A DNA stretch of 64,000 nt from contig JAULJL010000011.1 of assembly GCA_030761205.1 (NCBI GenBank), forward strand, positions 10,964,501-11,028,500, read 5' to 3'. Position numbers and translations under genes: made by a program. This DNA is from Fremontodendron californicum (lineage: Eukaryota; Streptophyta; Magnoliopsida; Malvales; Malvaceae). Below, piece after piece: positions 10,784-22,344 of the stretch (position 1 is the first letter of the stretch; every line of letters begins with the position of its first letter). Below the pieces are notes generated by a model. That model worked only from the letters and a program-made list of their open reading frames with translations, was not told the origin of the DNA and ran no database searches.

Positions 10784-12217
10784 ATGGAAAGAATGGAAAA
10801 GGTACATGAAGAATTGCGAGAATAGCTGGCAAAGTCTCAAGCAGAATCTAAAGATCAGATGATTAAATTGATGGAGCTAATATCCACCGTAATCAAGGGA
10901 CGCACTGAAAACTTGGCCGCCAAAGAAGGGTTAGAGGCACAAAAGGGTCAGAATGAGGTCGTAATGATAGATGCCCAAAACATAGTTAACCCCGTCAATG
11001 TCTTAAATTCAGATGATCCAGCTGAACAGGCAAAGTTGAAAATGGTTAATGAGGTATAGTTGGCAGATTCCCAAGGGAAATATCAGTTGCTAGATGAAAG
11101 GCTCCGAGCAGTAGAAAATACAGATGTATTCGGGAGTGTGGAGGCGAAAGAACGATGCTTGGTCTTCGATTTAGTCATCCCTCCTAAATTCAAGGTCCCT
11201 GACTTTGTGAAATATGACGGGACAACTGATCCATCAGCCCATATCACTATGTTCTGTCGAAAGATGACAAGTTATATAGATAATGATAAGCTTCTGATCC
11301 ATTACTTTCAGGATAGCCTCAACGGGTCCGCAATTAGGTGGTATAGTCAGTTGAGAAAGAATCGGATTCGCTCTTGGAATGATTTGGCTAGGGCTTTTCT
11401 AAACCAGTACAAGCATGTGATCGACATGACACTTGACCGTCTCACCTTGCAAAATATAGAGAAAAAGGTTACTAAGAGCTTCAAAGAGTATGCTCAGAGG
11501 TGGAGGAACATGGCTACCCAAGTACAACCGCCTTTAACTCAGAAGGAAACCACTATCCTTTTTGTGAATACACTACAGGCCCCATACTACGATAGACTTG
11601 TTGGCAACACCATGAAGAATTTTTCGGATATGGTAATCTCCGGGAAAATGATTGAAAATGCAATCAAGGCCGGGAAACTCGAAGGAGGTAAAACATTTAA
11701 TGCAGAGAGAAACAGGTCGCCCAAAAATAAAGAGGAAGATGTCCAAGCCATGGTAGACTTTGCCCCGTATGTTCTGGCTACTTCGTACCCACAACCCTGT
11801 CCTTCTATGAATTATGTACCCCAGGGTTCATACTTATACACAATGGCCTCTCAGAATCCAGTAAATCTTCAACCTTTTGTCAGTCAAAGGAAATCGAAGA
11901 ATATCCTAAAAAGAGATCAGTTTGAGTCACTCCCCATGTCTTACTCTGAACTATTGCCCCAGCTAGTCGAAGAGCAACTCCTCACTAAAGTTCTAGTGGA
12001 GCCTATCCAACCCCCATATCCAAGCTGGTATGATGAGAATGCATATTGTGATTATCATTCTGGGATTCGGGGACATTCCACAGAAAATTGCTTATGTCTG
12101 AAACGGAAGGTTCAAGCACTTATCAATAAAAGACAGTTAAATGTGGGGAAGAAACAAAGGTCAGACAGCTTGGCGAATTTGCTGAATGGAAATGATGAGA
12201 CCATTGTCATAATATAG
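10784..12217 (+). pseudogene. gag: Tat/Ogre gag, near full length with two in-frame UAG codons
   Basis: One frame runs from ATG 10784 to the stop at 12215-12217, broken only by TAG at 10823-10825 and TAG at 11057-11059. After the second TAG 385 codons are open. The retrotransposon gag (capsid-like) domain is clear, including FVKYDGTTDPSAHITMF, the FQDSLNGSAIRWY block and LTQKETTILFVNTLQAPYYD. Towards the C-terminus there is MSYSELLPQLVEEQLL and a knuckle-like CDYHSGIRGHSTENC. Gag forms the particle that packages retrotransposon RNA. No protease or polymerase frame follows. The stops could be decay or readthrough; decay is simpler. Confidence 0.75.
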
Positions 12218-14985
12218 GAAAAAGATGGAAAGGTCAAAAAGAAGATCGAGGAATAGCCAGTTTGATTTAGGGAGAACATGTCAATGGGAAGTTTTTATGC
12301 ATTTAGTTTCAGACCTTATCATGAAAACACTTGTCTCATGTCGACATTCATAAGAATTAAATGAATTTTGATTTTTAAATGCTTTGTGTTTGTTGTATTT
12401 TAACAATAATTTGAATTTGCAAAAACAAGCATTTAGGAAGTTTTAATAATAGATAGTCTCAAGAATATTGATGATCATTGTTTCAAATGACCCAATACCT
12501 TCTCCCCTCTCTTTTAAGCTTTCCCGGGCCTAAACCCCTTGAATCGAGAACACTTGAAAGACCTAATGCTTCAACGAATATGAATGATTGAACTTCATAA
12601 AACCATTGTCATCATAGAATGAGCAAAGACGTAGATCCTAGTCTAGGCTATGAACAAAGGAACGAACTCTTTAAATTTTTTTTCGGACTCCTTGAAATTC
12701 AAACAAAAGAGACTTTCTTTCAAGAATTTAGATCATGGTAATTTTATCTGTGTCAAGATTGTGCCAAAACCATTCATGTCATTTTCAACAAACCACAAAA
12801 CACTAATTGCCCAAACATCACTTCATGATTGACACCCTGAGGCACAATGATTAAACTAGATTATCCCATGTCCCAGAGAAAACCTATTTTTGGGTCATAT
12901 TGTCCTTGTCTCTTCAAAGAACTCAGATTTGAAATTCAGCCTTTTCAAAATAGACCTAGACTTGCTATGTTCCTCATTGATACAAATTCTCATGGTTAAT
13001 CAAATTGGGGCATCATATGTGGAAATGATGGATACATGGTGAAGGATGGACTAATGCATGAATCATTGGGGCATGCGATGAAAAAAGAAGAAAAATTTTG
13101 TGGTATCATGCATATGAGAATTTGGATGATTCCAAAGTGCAAAATGAAATTCTGAATATCTATTTCCCCTGGGGATTTCTTTTCAATGTGAATATTCATG
13201 CTTGACATGAGAAATGACCATCTTTCATACCCCTTTCGCACAAAAAGAAATTATCCATAGTAACCCCTTTTGAGCCAAAAGAATTCTTTTTTCTTTAAAA
13301 CTCTGATCAAGGATCACCCTCTACACTGGGGCAAATGCGAGGAAAGATCTTTTTAAAGATCATTGAGAAATGAGTCCTAGCTCAAAGACAGATACAAAGC
13401 AAATAGAGCACCGAACGAATACAGGCTCACTCTGTCAAAGAAAAAGAAAAGGAAAAGATGGCGAAATGAAAGCCAAGAAAAACACAACAATAAAAAAAGT
13501 GTGTGAAAAAGCGATGGCAAATGAAAGCCAAAAGCAAGGAAGAAAAAGAGTAAAGTCAAAAGGAATGAAAAGTCCAAAAGAGATAAATGTTTCAAAGAGA
13601 ATCTTCCTCAAAGAAAGGATCCTTGATCTGATTACCCTCAAACACATTTTTTGGGCCTATTTATCCTTTCTTTTTGAACCCTGAACCATGGCCTACATTA
13701 CGTGCTTTAAAAGTCCATTTTGATCAAGTATGAATATTTAACTTGAAGGGTTTTTCCTCAGATTTTATCCCATCCCATCGAATTATCATTTCACTAAGGA
13801 AGAATTTAGAATTCTCAAATGAATGGTAAAACAATGAAAAAAGAAGAAAAAAGAACAAATTGGAGAATATGGGACTCTAGGGCGAAAACCCAAAAACGAG
13901 CGGTCTAGAGTAGAATGGGAATTTTTGATGCCATCTATGATAGTGTCGATACCAAAAAAGAAAAGATCTTCTTAAAGGAGTGGTTATCGAGGAACATCTA
14001 GAAATTCCTGAACCTCCCAAATTGTCAACTCTCATTTGGATAATTGATTTCAAAAACTGAAACTTTTTTTCTCCTAAATTAACTTTTCAGTTTAAACATC
14101 CCAGCCAATCTTGACGCTTGTCAAAATACCTTGATACGGAAACTAAAAGAAAGTTGAATTTGTTTGTTTCTCAATGAATTCATTATTTATAAAATCTGTT
14201 CCATTTGTGAGCCTAGAAAGGACATACATTTTTTTGTTATGAAGCTTTCCTGAAAAAAAACCAAAATCATGTTGAGCCAAGCCTTGTCAATTCAATTTGA
14301 AAAACCCAAATTGACACTTAGAAAAATTTCTAACCATGATCATTAGTCTTCAAAAGATTTGTACATTACATACTGTGGGGTTAAAATTTTTGACTCAGAA
14401 CTTTTCATTAAAAAAGCAAAATTGTTTTTCAAAAAAGGAAAATAAAAAAATATTTTTGATATACCCATTTTTGATGTTAACATGAGATAAGGTTTTTTCT
14501 AACTCAAAGGTGTGGAACTATTAGGGTTAACCTTGACTTCCAAACATGAGAAGAAAAAATAAAACTCAACAAGCAGACTCCTGTCAGTAAGAGTTTGAAA
14601 ATTTTTGGGGCAAAGAGAATAGCCAAAGATTGAAAAATGAATTGAAGATATACTCTGATTTGAAGAGGAAAAGTGAATTGGAAAGACTGAGTCAAAATCT
14701 AGAAAAGTGATCAGGGGCATTTGCATCACCCATGAGCATTCATCTATTTATTAAACTTCGCATCTGCACCGTGTCAGCAAGCATTTGCATAATTCATGAG
14801 TATTCGTATTTGCACTATTCCATGAGCATTTGCATTCACATCATCTCAAGCAAGTGTATCATTTCTAGGATCATTGCATCTTCATTGTAGCTGCAATTAC
14901 ACCATTCATGAACCACTCACATGAATATGAATCGTAGGGACATTTGCATCTGCATTTAAAAGCATTTGCATCAACCCAAGATATT
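12218..14985 (+). other. Tat element region between gag and the 3' tandem array; pol missing
   Basis: I find no protease, reverse transcriptase, RNase H or integrase motifs on either strand. The stretch contains purine-rich lysine-coding text around 13370-13690 and a CTGAACCATGGCCTACATTACG segment (13681-13702) of the kind found in the 3' untranslated region of Tat elements. The interior therefore jumps from gag straight to the 3' untranslated region. Confidence 0.5.
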
Positions 14986-15008
14986 TGCATTTACACCATG
15001 AAGCATTT

Positions 15009-16196
15009 GCATGCCTTCAATTTCCTTGGTTTCATCCAGATCTCTTTCAATTTTATGGTTTCACCCATGCCTTCAATTTCCTTGGTTTCATCTAGATCTC
15101 TTTCAATTTTATGGTTTCACCCGTGCATTTCAATTTCCTTGGTGTCATCCAGATCTCTTTCAATTTTATGGTTTCACCCATGCTTTCAATTTCCTCTGGT
15201 TTCATCCAGATCTCTTTCAATTTTATGGTTTCACCCATGCCTTCAATTTCCTTGGTTTCATCCAGATCTTTTTCAATTTTATTTTTTCACCCATGCATTT
15301 CAATTTCCTTGGTTTCATCCAGATCTCTTTCAATTTTATGGTTTCACCCATGCCTTCAATTTCCTCTGGTTTCATCTATATCTCTTTCAATTTTATGATT
15401 TCACCCATGCTTTCAATTTCCTCTGGTTTCATCCAGATCTCTTTCAATTTTATGGTTTCACCATGCCTTCAATTTCCTTGGTTTCATCCAGATCTCTTTC
15501 AATTTTATAGTTTTCACCCATGCCTTCAATTTCCTTGGTTTCATCCAGATCTCTTTCAATTTTATGGTTTCACCCATGCCTTCAATTTCCTTGGTTTCAT
15601 CCAGATCTCTTTCAATTTTATGGTTTCACCCATGCTTTCAATTTCCTTGGTTTCATCCAGATCTCTTTCAATTTTATGGTTTCACTTATGCTTTCAATTT
15701 CCTTGGTTTCATCCAGATCTCTTTCAATTTTATGGTTTCACCCATGCCTTCAATTTCCTTGGTTTCATCCAGATCTCTTTCAATTTTATGGTTTCACCCA
15801 TGCTTTCAATTTCCTCTGGTTTCATCCAGATCTCTTTCAATTTTTTGGTTTCACCCATGCTTTCAATTTCCCTGGTTTCATCTAGATCTCTTTCAATTTT
15901 ATGGTTTCACCCATGCCTTCAATTTCTCTTATTTCATCCAGATCTCTTTCAATTTTATGGTTTCACCCATGCCTTCAATTTCCTTGGTTTTATCCAGATC
16001 TCTTTCAATTTTATGGTTTCACCCATGCATTTCAATTTCCTTGGTTTCATCCAGATCTCTTTCAATTTTATGGTTTCATCCATGCCTTTAAACCTCTGGT
16101 TTCATCCAAATCTCTTTCAATTTTATGGTTTCGCCCATGCCTTCAATTCCCTGGTTTCATCCAGGTCTTTTTCAATTTTCGGTTTCACCCATGCCG
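15009..16196 (+). repeat. 56-bp tandem repeat array, about 21 copies
   Basis: A unit starting CCTTCAATTTCCTTGG and containing CATCCAGATCTCTTTC repeats with few changes; some units carry 1-3 base indels (for example GCATTTCAA instead of GCCTTCAA). Tat/Ogre elements are known to carry hypervariable tandem arrays before the 3' LTR, a known source of satellite DNA. The long open frames across it are a by-product: 56 is not a multiple of three, so all three frames are read in rotation and stop-free. Confidence 0.93.
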
Positions 16197-16475
16197 GTAA
16201 GGTTAGCACAAGACAGGATAAGACCCCGAGACCATCGGTGAGGTCTTTTCTTCTCTTGCAAATCGAACCCGTTTCCTTAAGACGGGTCGAGCCTTGATTA
16301 GTCAGGGAATTCAATTTAAGGACAAAATCTTCAATTTACAGCTTTCTCAAAACAAAACCAAAAAAAAAAAAAGAAAAAGAAAAAAGAAAACCCCTTTCCC
16401 TTTCCTTCACATGTGATTTCACTAACCGGACAAAATTAGTGTTTATTTATCTTTGCCTGATTCCTGATTCTCAGC
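16197..16475 (+). other. Tat 3' untranslated end
   Basis: No ORF. It contains AAGACCCCGAGACC-type text, an A-rich run, and at 16420-16440 an inverted copy of the LTR start (see findings). Confidence 0.5.
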
Positions 16476-16495
16476 AATAGCCCAAGAGGAGCAGC
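16476..16495 (+). other. Polypurine tract region before the Tat 3' LTR
   Basis: CCCAAGAGGAGCAGC directly precedes TGTAGACACC. It is purine-rich and in the right place for plus-strand priming. Confidence 0.5.
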
Positions 16496-17186
16496 TGTAG
16501 ACACCTAATTTTGTCCGGACCACTAAAACAGGTATGTTTCTTCCTAAATTGATGTTTCAGAATGTAAAAGGTCTTTTTTTTATCCTGCAGGTGGTACCCC
16601 GAGACTTAGTTTAAGAGGGCGAGCACAAAAAGTCAAACTTGAAAAAAGTCAATCTCGAAAAGTCAACCTTGAAAAGTCAACTATTGAAAAAGTCAACCCA
16701 CTTTCAAAATCAAGATTTGAAGTTCAATTGAAAAAGAGCGAAAGAATTTTGATAATCCGAGGTCTACATCGAAAGATATGGAGTTCGGAAGTTGGGATTG
16801 GAGATTCAGTAGAAAGGAAACCCTAATCTGGGAAATTTAGGGAAAAGTGCTTAAACGATCGAATTAGTCAAAATTGAAGGTTCCAAATGAAATATAAGCA
16901 CTGACTACGGGTAATGAAGAAGCCACTTGAAAGAAAAACTGAAAGAAAATTCAATCCGGGAAAAAACCGAGAATTAAGGTTTTTGGTGGATTTCGGTGAA
17001 ATCAAGAAGAATTACAGAAATGGCCCGACTTGGTAAGGCTAAAGCCCCCAATGGATGAGGAATGATTTAAAAAAAGGATAGTCCAAGGCTCAGTTTGAAG
17101 AAAATCAGAAAAATGGACTTGTTTTGAGCAAAACCGGGTTTCAAAGGTAAAAGGACAAAATTGGAAAATTTGGGAAAAATAGCAAA

Positions 17187-17900
17187 TGGATTCCAAAAAT
17201 TCTAAAAATCTGCAAATATCATTCTTAAATCATTTGGAAGAGATTGGAGAAAGAAAATCTTGATTCGGAGTTCGTTTGCAAAATAGCCAAATCCCGGGTC
17301 TCTTATGTAGTAATTCAAGAAGGAAAATCCCGAAAAAATAGCAAATGAACTCCAAATCTTCTAAAAAATTTCAAATATCAATTTCAAATTATTTGAAAGA
17401 TATTGGCAAAAGAAAATCTTGATTCGGAGTTCGTTTGCAAAATGGCCAAATCCCGAGTCTCCTATGTAGTAATTCAAGAAGGAAAATCCCGAAAAAATAG
17501 CAAATGGACTCCAAAAATTTTGAAATTTTGCAAATATCATTTTTAAATTATTTGGAAGATATTGGCAAAAGAAAATCTTGATTCGGAGTTCGTTTGCAAA
17601 ATGGCCAAATCCCGAGCCCTTATGTAGTAATTCAAGCAGATAAATCCCGAAAAAATACCAAATGAGTTCCAAAAATTATGAAAAATTCCATATCACAATT
17701 TTAAATTATTTGGAAGATATTGGTGAAGAAAAATATTGATGTGGAGCTCGTTTAAAAATGGTAAAATATAGGGGCAAAAAAGGGCATTTTTGGAAGAAAA
17801 AATCCAAATAAATAGCAAAAGAACTCCAAAAAATTTGAAAAATTCCAGAATTCAATATTTTATTATTTTGAAAGTATTAAAAAAATAAATTTTGAATTGG
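17187..17900 (+). repeat. LTR-internal tandem repeat, about 157-bp unit, 5 copies
   Basis: Each unit has the words AAATATCA, TTATTTGGAAGATATTGG, GAGTTCGTTTGCAAAAT and CCGAAAAAATAGCAAATG. Units diverge toward the 3' side. A related but more diverged series is in the LTR at 61620-62040. Confidence 0.8.
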
Positions 17901-18876
17901 AGTCCGTTTGCCATTTATTTGCATCCGGGGGGCAAAACGGTCATTTTACCCAAGCACACGAAAAGGGCTTTTCTTGCCTTTCAAAACAATCAGACTTGGG
18001 CTGGAAAAGAGAGTGCTGGCATGCCAAGGCCCAAAGGAAGGAAGAAGCTTCTGATTTTTCAATCAAAAGGCCAAGAATTAAGAGTTAGTTTGTGATTTTT
18101 TTTTTATCAAGCCATTGCAAATAAGCCACATGGGCCAATGCATGAAGAGGGAGAGTATCAACATTATTCTTGAATAGCTGTAATTATGGATAGCTGATGG
18201 CCTAATCTAAGGGTGATAATTTCATAATTTTCACCTTGAATCACTAGCCCTTGGATGGAAATTGGTTGGAATCAAAATGACAACATCCTAGGTGAGGAGA
18301 GAGGGTGAATTCGGCCAGCTATAGGGGGAGGCAGAATTTTCATTTTCTTCACTTTATTTTCAGATTTCTTCTTGGTTTTTGCTTAGTTTTCTCTCCTTGG
18401 TTGAAAGCAAAAAAAGAAAAGTTTAGAAAAGAAAGGAAAGTTTGAAGAGATAAAGCTTGAAAGATAGCTTCTTGAGGTTGCTTTGAGCACCAACTCTTGC
18501 ACTTTCTTGATTTTCCATTCTTGTTTTTGCTATTTTTGATTATTATTTGGTGAGTTTTCTTTTTAAATAAGTGTTTTTTTTTTATGTTCTTCTTAAGTTC
18601 TTTATTCATATCTTTCTTAAAATAATTTTTACAATTTTTTTCCTTATTTCCTCACCATAGCCGAATGGCCTAGATTTTTTAGTGTTGCTGTTTTGTTTGA
18701 TTTGTCATGTTATTCATACTATTTTCTTTAGTCTTGATGCTTTAATTATTCTTCTACTATATATACTTGAGGCTTTTTTTAATTTTATTGATTGTTTGTT
18801 GTCATTTATAAGTTTATTATCATTTTCTTGCATTTTTAATTTTCTATTTCCATAATGTTTAAATTTGTTGGTGTTT

Positions 18877-19150
18877 TAGTTTAAGTATATCAAGTGTTTG
18901 TGAAAATGCCATGCTTGTTGGAGCTTGAAGCCATTCGGCTACTCCATGTGTTTTACGTTGTATGTGCATTTTTGCTATGTTAGTTAATAGGTTTGCATTT
19001 GCATGACATTTGTTTGAGTATTTAGTTTAAGTATATCAAGTGTTTGTGAGAATGCCATGCTTGTTGGAGCTTGAGGCCATTCGGCTACTCCATGTGTTTT
19101 ACATTGTATGTGCATTTTAGCTATGTTAGTTGATAGGTTTACATTTTCAT
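18877..19150 (+). repeat. LTR-internal two-unit repeat
   Basis: TTTAGTTTAAGTATATCAAG and GCCATTCGGCTACTCCATG occur in both units, in the same order, about 140 bp apart. Confidence 0.75.
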
Positions 19151-21599
19151 GACATTTGGTTGAGTTTTTGGTTCAAGCATGCCTTGTGTTTGTGTTATTG
19201 CCATGCATGTTTTAGTTATTAGGTTTGGTTTATTTTGCCATGCATATCCATGCATTTTAGACCTAGGTTGCATTAAATGCCATGCAAGTTCATTTAGGTC
19301 TAGGTCACTATATTGATGCCATGCATTTTTTCATGACATTTAGGTTTAAACTCATGCATTTCATGCATCATATTTGCTGTAATTTTTCATGCATTTCATG
19401 TTCATGCCACTTGACTAATGACTTAGGCCAATTAATGGTTCAAAGTCATGCTCTCTTGAGCACACTTGTGGAAAATTAAGGTTTGTCAAATTGATTATTC
19501 TACCTTTATGATTTTTTTACTTAGCCAATTTTTATCTAACTTTTAAAAAGTCCTAGCTACTGTTTGTGAATCATTTTGTGAGTCTTAAATATTTTTACTT
19601 TGATTTTTAAATGATTTTATCAAAGGCAAAAATGTATTTTGGCAAAACAGTTTTTTTCACCCAGTACTTGTACTTTCCCGATTTTTCTGGGCATTCATCT
19701 TTAATCATAAAATTAAGATGATTTTTTCCTGTGTAGTTTTACATGTCCTGAGTCTCTAGTAGTTTTTTTATATTTTTTTGAATTTTTAAAAACAGGGTAA
19801 AAAATCGTGGCTTAAAACTGGACAGTGGAGTCAAAATTGAATTTAAAGAAAAATCATTTTTCTGTTTTGGTTAAGGTACTTAGAGGGGGCTAATTAGGAA
19901 GTTTAGCTAATGACTTAGGGTAGTTTCTAAGCCTTTTTAAACTCTAAAAATGATTTTTTAAGTCTTGGGTTAAGGGTGGTCAAGTCCGAGATTTTAAACT
20001 TAGGATATTAGAGCCATTTAAAAAAGGTTTAGCCCAGTTTTTTTTATTATTTTTAATCTAAGCTTTTCCAAATTGTTTTCAAACAATCACAAAGTATTTT
20101 GGTTTTAGAATATTTAATTTGACATATTTTCCTAACTTAGCCGGATATCTTTTTAGATATACAGATTTCCTTAATTAAAGGAAAAAATACATTTTCATGC
20201 ATTGCATTTTCCAAATTCATGCATTTTATATAATATGTGATTTTTGCTATGATAATTTCTATTATATTGTTATGATTTTGAGTTATGTTATATTGTTTAT
20301 TATATGATTTGAAATATTTCATGATATCCTATGTTTTTTATGTAATTATTTTTTGTTATATTATTTAGCAAATACTATGTTCATGCATTATTATTTTCAT
20401 TTTTATTTTCATGCATATTATATGATAGCATTATTTTATATTCCATGTCATTTAAATTATATGTCATATCATTCATATTTTCTATGTCATTCAAATTATT
20501 TCATTTCATATAGAATATATTATGTTACTTAGGATATTACATTTCATATAGAATATATTATGTTACCTAGGTCATTTCATTTCATTTAGAATATATCATA
20601 TAACCTAGGACATTTCATTTCATTTAGAATATGCTAAGGCATTTAAATTATATCATATCATTTAGGTTGCATTATATTATTTAAATTTTGCTAAGTCATT
20701 TTATTTATGTCATGCATTTACATATTCATTTCTTTTAAATGTTTTCAAAAAAGATAATTATTTTCAATAAAATAAAGATATTCTCGAGTTAAAATAATTC
20801 ATGAGTTCTCTGCCGGGTTTGCTGGGGAGGATATCATCAATTATCATTAATAACGAAATATCTTTTTTAAAATGAGAATGATTCGGAAAATTTTTTAAAA
20901 CTAATAAAAATTTGTATATTTTGCCACGTTTATTGGAGAATATAGGAAAATTTTAAATTTATTAATTACGGATCATTTTCAATTAAAAATGGAATTATTT
21001 TTCTTTAAATTGGGAATTAACTTCAAATACTAAATTTGAAACCGACTTTTTACTGAGACTTGAGATAACACATGATTAATAAGGTACCGTTTTATATGGG
21101 CGTTGTGGGGGTGTTAATCCTTCCCCACACGTAACCCAGTCCCGAACCCACCTCTTTGATTTCTCTGGTTTAAAACGTAGACTTGAAATTGGTTTTAAAA
21201 ATGTTTTAATTAATTTTAAAATATTTTATAAAACCGATTTTAATAGGTGGCCGATCACACCTAGCTAAAAAACATTGGTGGCGACTCCATGTCTTTTTTA
21301 AGGTCATTTTGAAAACCTTCATTTTTTAGAGGAATTAAGTCTACTTTTTCTCGGTTTTTTAATGTCACGCTTAACGAATAATAAAGTCTTGTGATGAGAC
21401 TTGTTTTTTTTTTTAGGTTGCGACAGTAATGAAAGTGAGAAGGATGGGAATGAAGGTATTATCACTCAGCAAAAGAAATAAAAAATAGAGAAGGATGAGA
21501 ATGAGAATGACAAGGTATTATGACTAACACCAAAAAATAACAACTAAGATTGAAAATGATGAAAGAATAAGGAAGGAAGTATCATATTTATAATGGTTT

Positions 21600-22340
21600 A
21601 TTGAGTAAAATATGGTGAAAATTTGTTGAATCTGATTCCCATTTTTTAGCTGATAAGTCCCATCCTTTGAAATTGTTTAATATGATCCTCATTTTTCTGC
21701 TGACAAGTCCCATCCTTTGAAACTGTTGAATCTGATTTCCATTTTTCTGCTGATAAATCAATCATGGTGAAAAACTGTTGATTCTTATTCTCATTTTTTT
21801 GCTCATAAATCCTATCTTGGTTAAAAATTGTTGATTCTGATTCCCATGTTTCAGCTAATAAATCCCATCCTTTGAAACTGTTGAATCTGATTCTCATTTT
21901 TCAGTTGATAAATCCCATCCTTTGAAACTGTTTAATCTGATTCTCATTTTTCAGCTGATAAATCCCATCCTTTGAAACTGTTGATTCTGATTCTCATTTT
22001 TCTGCTGAAAAGTCCCATCCTTTGAAACTGTTGAATCTGATTCCCATTTTTCTGTTGATAAATCCAATCATGGTGAAAAATTGTTGATTTTGATTCTCAA
22101 TTTTTTGCTCATAAATCCCATCTTCGTTAAAAACTATTGATTATGATTTCCATTTTTCAGCTGATAAATCCCATTCTTTGAAACTGTTGAATCTGATTCC
22201 CATTTTTCTGCAAACTTTTCATTGACTTCAAACTCTTCATTGACTGAAAAACTGATTAATGACTCAGCAAAAATCTACTGATATATCCCATCCTTGAAAC
22301 TGTTGAATCTGATTCCCATTTTTCTGCTGATACTCCAATC
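21600..22340 (+). repeat. 50-58-bp tandem array (continues at 24229-24290)
   Basis: About 13 units of the form CCTTTGAAACTGTTGAATCT then GATTCYCATTTTTCTGCTGA, alternating with a variant containing AATCATGGTGAAAAA. It is non-coding. The array is interrupted by the solo LTR, and array-like text resumes after 24228. Confidence 0.85.
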
Positions 22341-22344
22341 CTTT

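Larger units (their letters stand above)
1..21425 (+). mobile_element. Tat/Ogre-like LTR retrotransposon lacking pol (5' LTR cut by window edge)
   Basis: The element is bounded by LTR copies whose ends match: positions 1-61 are nearly identical to 21365-21425. The LTR has TG...CA termini (TGTAGACACC at 16496, TTGCGACA at 21425). A tRNA-Arg-type primer site follows the 5' LTR and a purine-rich tract precedes the 3' LTR. Tat/Ogre elements are known for this primer, for LTRs of several kb and for tandem repeats upstream of the 3' LTR; all three are present. I can read only gag-type coding sequence inside and find no protease, reverse transcriptase, RNase H or integrase, so the copy could move only with proteins from elsewhere. 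This matches the gag-only (TR-GAG) type of non-autonomous element. Element A (1881-7508) is nested inside. The left target duplication lies outside the window. Confidence 0.85.
16496..21425 (+). repeat. Tat-type 3' LTR, 4.93 kb
   Basis: It runs from TGTAGACACCTAATTTTGTC to TTGCGACA. Its start matches two further LTR starts at 60791 and 63460. It has no credible ORFs. Inside are a five-unit repeat of about 157 bp (17187-17900), a two-unit repeat of about 140 bp (18877-19150) and an AT-rich array with a roughly 40-bp period (20490-20650). A second GGTGGCGACTCCATG stretch at 21272 echoes the primer site. Confidence 0.88.

Noticed and set aside
13370..13684. A lysine-rich 104-codon frame
   Set aside because: Purine-rich noncoding text in the Tat element 3' region; no domain and an equal number of open frames on the other strand.
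12218..14985. A pol gene of the Tat element
   Set aside because: I looked on both strands for reverse transcriptase and integrase landmarks and found none; the region reads as 3' untranslated sequence.
15009..16196. Regular repeats that might suggest a CRISPR array
   Set aside because: The whole 56-bp unit is conserved with no unique spacers, and the genome is a plant's.
15011..16297. A 428-codon open frame and several overlapping long frames
   Set aside because: They are read through the 56-bp tandem array. The unit is not a multiple of three and has no stops, so all frames stay open. There is no protein signature.
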